Assembly: GCA_018268875.1 (NCBI GenBank) | Contig: JAFDVT010000255.1 | Span: 1-17,844, forward strand | Direction of reading: 5' to 3' | From: Acidobacteriota bacterium | Lineage (GTDB): Bacteria > Acidobacteriota > Terriglobia > Bryobacterales > Bryobacteraceae | DNA: 17,844 nt | In this document: piece by piece, positions 16,040 through 17,844 of the stretch | How the letters are laid out: the number at the start of each line of letters is the position of its first letter | Numbering within the stretch: position 1 is the stretch's first letter | Notes under the pieces: generated by a model | Databases searched by the model: none | The model's input: only the letters and a program-made list of their open reading frames with translations | What the model was told of the DNA's origin: nothing | Position numbers and translations under genes: made by a program

Positions 16040-16489
16040 ATGAGACACAAACTGGGCGGATACAAATTACAGCGCGATGCGTCAGCCCGCCGCTCGCTGC
16101 TTCGTGGACTCGTAACCGCGGTAATCAATGAAGAGCGCATTGTCACGACGGTGACCAAGGCCAAGGCGGCCCGTCCGCTGGTGGAAAAGATGATCACGCT
16201 CGGCAAGAAGGGTACGCTGGCGGACCGCCGTCAGGCGGCGTCGTTCCTGGTGACGCCGGACAGCGTGCAGAAGCTGTTCGACAAGGTGAGTCCGCGTTTC
16301 GGCAACCGCAATGGCGGCTACACGCGCATCGTCAAGCTCGGGTTCCGCAAGGGAGACGGTGCGGAAACGGCGATGTTGGAACTGGTGGACGCAAAGCTCG
16401 TGAAGCGCGCGGCGGATCGCGCCAAGCGTCGCGAAGAAAAGCTGAAGGCGATGCAGGAAGGCCGCGAAGGCGGCGAGGCCGCCGAGTAG
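16040..16489 (+). CDS. rplQ: 50S ribosomal protein L17
   Basis: The 149-residue L17 starts MRHKLGGYKLQRDASARRSLLR and contains LVTAVINEERIVTTVTKAKAAR (25-46, read in parts) and the C-terminal GGYTRIVKLGFRKGDGAETA. L17 lies at the base of the exit tunnel. Residues up to about 122 are the common core; the remaining charged tail (KRAADRAKRREEKLKAMQEG and on) is an extension beyond E. coli (127). AGAGG precedes the ATG. It is the last gene of the block, followed by a strong terminator. Confidence 0.98.
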   Translation: MRHKLGGYKLQRDASARRSLLRGLVTAVINEERIVTTVTKAKAARPLVEKMITLGKKGTLADRRQAASFLVTPDSVQKLFDKVSPRFGNRNGGYTRIVKLGFRKGDGAETAMLELVDAKLVKRAADRAKRREEKLKAMQEGREGGEAAE

Positions 16490-16521
16490 CTTTCCCTCAG
16501 TTCGCAAGTGTTCGTAAATGC

Positions 16522-16552
16522 AAAGGAGCCTCCCGCAATGGGAGGCTCTTTT
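16522..16552 (+). terminator. Intrinsic terminator ending the ribosomal block
   Basis: A 9-bp perfect GC-rich stem GAGCCTCCC extended at its base (16522-16534 with 16540-16552, 13 pairs including one G-U) closes the 5-nt loop GCAAT. The right arm runs into TTTTCCTTTCC. It begins 32 nt after the rplQ stop. A-rich left base and T-rich right base would also allow weaker termination from the minus strand. Confidence 0.9.
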
Positions 16553-16696
16553 CCTTTCCGGCTTGCCGCTGGAAGTCCGCTACTCCCCAATGTCCCCCGG
16601 GCCTACGCTTTTGTGCCAGACCGATCTGACACAGACAGGCCACACAATTAGGCCGACTCTACGCTACGTACCGACATTCCTGATATACTCGCCTGC
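16553..16696. other. 144-nt intergenic region upstream of the PEP-CTERM gene
   Basis: No gene is seen here. It contains an imperfect dyad (arms TGTGCCAGA at 16612-16620 and TCTGACACA at 16625-16633, 8 of 9 complementary, spacer CCGA), which may be an operator or a short hairpin, and an extended -10 element near its end. Composition is less biased than in the ribosomal genes. Confidence 0.4.
16681..16689 (+). promoter_or_regulatory. Extended -10 promoter for the PEP-CTERM gene (leaderless start likely)
   Basis: TGATATACT matches the extended -10 form TGnTATAAT at 8 of 9 positions (counting n). Its last base is 7 nt before the ATG at 16697, so transcription would begin at or one base before the start codon. 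No SD is present between them. The -35 region (around 16661-16666) has no TTGACA-like match, as is common for extended -10 promoters. Confidence 0.5.
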
Positions 16697-17258
16697 ATGC
16701 GGACCAAGCTGTTGCTGTTTTGCCTCGCCGGCGTGATCGCGTTCGCCGACACCCATGCCTTCCCGACCGCTTCCAGTACGGTCGTCGGGTCGATCGGATT
16801 CATTACGTCCAACGAAATCGGCTATTTCTGGTCGGTCTCGCGTGGAGACCTCGTTAGCCAGACCTTTACTGACCCTCTTGCGTCGATCTCTTCCTTGACG
16901 CTTAACCTCTCCGTGCCCCACAATTTCCCTCCAGCATGAGGCTCTGAACTGGGCCGTGTGGGTGAACAATACGCAAGTCGGCGTCTTCGATGTGAATGTC
17001 GGCTTCATTGGAACACTGGTGAAGCCTTACTTGTTCAGTCCGATCGCCGCCAACAATGGAACTTATGACTTGTCGCTTCGGGTTACGAATCAAATTCGCG
17101 ACTTGGAGGGATCACACACCTTTGGCCTTGCGGGTTCCAGCGTTACCTTTGGTTCCGTTCCCACAAGCGTTCCGGAACCGGGACAAGCGGTCATCATCAG
17201 CTCCGCTGTGGCTGGAGTGCTGTTCCGCATGCGCCGCCACCGCCGCACGGCCGCCTAA
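16697..17258 (+). pseudogene. PEP-CTERM sorting-signal secreted protein, interrupted by a +1 frameshift
   Basis: The first part (16697-16939, 80 codons) starts MRTKLLLFCLAGVIAFADTHA, a clear signal peptide, and stops at TGA 16937. The second part (open in the next frame to TAA at 17258) continues with LNWAVWVNNTQVGVFDVN and ends with VPEP, a hydrophobic stretch (AVIISSAVAGVLF) and RMRRHRR, the PEP-CTERM signal recognised by exosortase. Dropping one C from CCC at 16927-16929 joins both parts into one protein of 186 residues, reading VPHNFLQHEALNWAVW across the joint. The protein would be exported by Sec and sorted to the outer envelope; its own function is unknown. Either a real mutation or a sequencing error explains the shift. 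Confidence 0.8.
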
Positions 17259-17292
17259 CTGAGACGAAAGACGCGCGTTGCCCCGGCAAAAG

Positions 17293-17329
17293 AGAAGGAG
17301 CAGCCCGTTGTGGCCGCTCCCTCTTTTTT
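17293..17329 (+). terminator. Intrinsic terminator after the PEP-CTERM gene
   Basis: AGAAGGAGCAGCC (17293-17305) pairs with GGCCGCTCCCTCT (17312-17324) over 13 positions with two A-C mismatches, loop CGTTGT, and runs into TTTTTT (17324-17329). It begins 34 nt after the stop of the second part of the gene. Confidence 0.8.
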
Positions 17330-17346
17330 ACGCTAGACGACACACT

Positions 17347-17527
17347 GGGACAGTCTGATGCGGCTCCACTGACTCCATGTTTCGTGCAATCGATCCTCTT
17401 GAGGGCGCGGTCGCACTAGAATTCCCCCGGTGAAGCGGCGCGGGTGTAGTCGCACCGCATCAGCCTGTCCACATCAGACCCCTTCAAATCAGTGCCGGGA
17501 CGGAGGAGTCGTATCAGAGACTGTCCC
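17347..17527. repeat. Inverted-repeat pair with an extra internal copy, transposon-end or MITE-like
   Basis: The left arm GGGACAGTCT plus GATGCGGCTCC (17347-17367) is matched in inverted orientation by 17505-17527 (GGAGTCGTATC, then AG, then AGACTGTCCC): 10 of 10 outer and 9 of 11 inner positions agree, with a 2-nt insertion. A closer inverted copy, CCGCATCAGCCTGTCCA (17455-17471), matches the complement of 17347-17363 at 15 of 17. No transposase is present and no target-site duplication is obvious, so this is a remnant or a non-autonomous element. Confidence 0.55.
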
Positions 17528-17561
17528 GAATCCAAATCCGACTGTCCCGAATCCAAATCCG
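17519..17561 (+). repeat. 21-bp tandem duplication (2 copies)
   Basis: Two identical adjacent 21-bp units, 17520-17540 and 17541-17561, each begin ACTGTCCCGAATCC; the G before the first copy also matches the end of the unit. Each unit carries the ACTGTCCC core shared with the inverted repeats just upstream. Repeated end motifs of this kind are known from IS21-family and Tn7-like transposon ends, but no family is assigned here. Confidence 0.85.
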
Positions 17562-17577
17562 GAACGACAACTCCGCA

Positions 17578-17583
17578 TAGAAT
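17578..17583 (+). promoter_or_regulatory. Candidate -10 box of the RelA/SpoT-domain gene
   Basis: TAGAAT matches TATAAT at 5 of 6 and ends 6 nt before the ATG at 17590, so the transcript would start at the start codon. GAGG (17584-17587) is too close to the ATG for a normal SD. No good -35 is seen at 17 bp upstream. The spacing repeats that of the PEP-CTERM gene promoter, which modestly supports the call. Confidence 0.3.
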
Positions 17584-17589
17584 GAGGCT

Positions 17590-17844
17590 ATGGACCAAGA
17601 TAAAGCCGACTCGCTGCTCCGTGACTTTCAGAGTCAAAGCAATCTGTACACTCGGTTCGCGGAGAGCCTAAAGCACGATGTGCTTCGACTACTTGAACAG
17701 AACCACTTGACGGCGAGCGGTATCGATTGTCGAGTAAAAACGAACCACGGCTTAGAGCGGAAGATTCGACATAAGACGGATAAGACATACACCGCCCTGC
17801 GAGACATCACGGACATTGTAGGTCTACGAATCGTTACGTATTAC
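17590..17844 (+). CDS. RelA/SpoT-domain protein, N-terminal part (3' truncated by window)
   Basis: An ATG frame is open from 17590 to the window end (85 codons); an in-frame TAG at 17578 makes this the first ATG. The N-terminal part is helical and charged (LLRDFQSQSNLYTRFAESLK). It is followed by CRVKTNHGLERKIRHK (47-62) and LRDITDIVGLRIVTYY (70-85), the RxK and D-I-x-G-x-R-I motifs that open the (p)ppGpp synthetase fold. It has no preceding HD hydrolase domain, so it is not a full-length Rel/SpoT. A small alarmone synthetase, or a longer protein with a RelA/SpoT domain plus a C-terminal partner, are both possible; toxic members of this superfamily also exist. The catalytic part lies mainly beyond the window. 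Confidence 0.8.
   Translation, partial: MDQDKADSLLRDFQSQSNLYTRFAESLKHDVLRLLEQNHLTASGIDCRVKTNHGLERKIRHKTDKTYTALRDITDIVGLRIVTYY

Larger units (their letters stand above)
17330..17589. other. 260-nt region without a convincing gene, repeat-rich
   Basis: No reading frame here looks like a gene. The region holds copies of one repeat motif in both orientations (17347-17363, 17455-17471, 17505-17527, 17541-17548) and a 21-bp tandem duplication. It separates the terminator of the PEP-CTERM gene from the RelA/SpoT-domain gene. A TAGAAT box at 17417-17422 is followed by only a short GTG frame of 51 codons, which I do not call. Confidence 0.5.

Noticed and set aside
16956..17258. Second half of the PEP-CTERM gene as an independent gene starting with GTG
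   Set aside because: It would lack a signal peptide although it has a PEP-CTERM anchor, and homologous-looking sequence (HEALNWAV) continues upstream of the GTG in the same frame.
17430..17585. Small GTG frame (51 codons) behind a TAGAAT box
   Set aside because: It runs through the tandem repeat (reading PNPNPTVPNPNP), has no SD or known motif, and the box lacks a -35; more likely chance in repeat DNA.
17416..17637. Minus-strand 73-codon frame containing a DLDSGQS duplication
   Set aside because: The duplicated residues are only the 21-bp tandem repeat read backwards, and the frame overlaps the RelA/SpoT-domain gene start.

Overview
The window is almost entirely one long plus-strand ribosomal protein superoperon with the fused S10-spc-alpha layout. 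It starts in the last codons of tuf (EF-Tu) and runs rpsJ-rplC-rplD-rplW-rplB-rpsS-rplV-rpsC-rplP-rpmC-rpsQ-rplN-rplX-rplE-rpsN-rpsH-rplF-rplR-rpsE-rpmD-rplO-secY-adk-map-infA-rpmJ-rpsM-rpsK-rpsD-rpoA-rplQ. Thirty-one complete genes lie between positions 252 and 16489 and no expected member is missing. The gene order, the GC-rich codon use and the downstream PEP-CTERM gene point to a Gram-negative, exosortase-bearing bacterium. Acidobacteriota (Bryobacterales/Solibacter-like) is my best inference, but no search was run.

Layout: 1-171 is the tuf 3' end, followed by a GC hairpin before rpsJ. Most genes in 252-16489 are 1-50 nt apart or overlap. The only gaps near 100 nt are rpsJ/rplC (98), rpsK/rpsD (113) and rpsD/rpoA (116); the last holds a long RNA-hairpin candidate with TATAAT in its loop. 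I see no intrinsic terminator until 16522-16552, just after rplQ, so the whole block may be one transcript with internal regulatory points. It supplies ribosomal proteins of both subunits, the SecY channel, adenylate kinase, methionine aminopeptidase, IF-1 and the RNA polymerase alpha subunit. S14, S4 and L36 are all zinc-binding forms. Several proteins carry extra tails, notably a roughly 100-residue RGG/proline-rich tail on S3 and an acidic D/N/E tail on RpoA.

From 16553 onward the window becomes accessory. A secreted PEP-CTERM protein gene is interrupted by a +1 frameshift at a CCC run (16927-16929) and is followed by its own intrinsic terminator. Next comes a gene-free stretch of about 260 nt with inverted and tandem copies of an ACTGTCCC-type repeat, resembling transposon-end debris. 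At 17590 an open frame begins that runs off the window; its first 85 residues match the start of a RelA/SpoT-type (p)ppGpp synthetase domain.

The core is orthodox. The points that merit a second look are the rpsD/rpoA hairpin, the S3 and RpoA tails, the frameshifted PEP-CTERM gene, the repeat cluster and the truncated RelA/SpoT-domain gene beside it.
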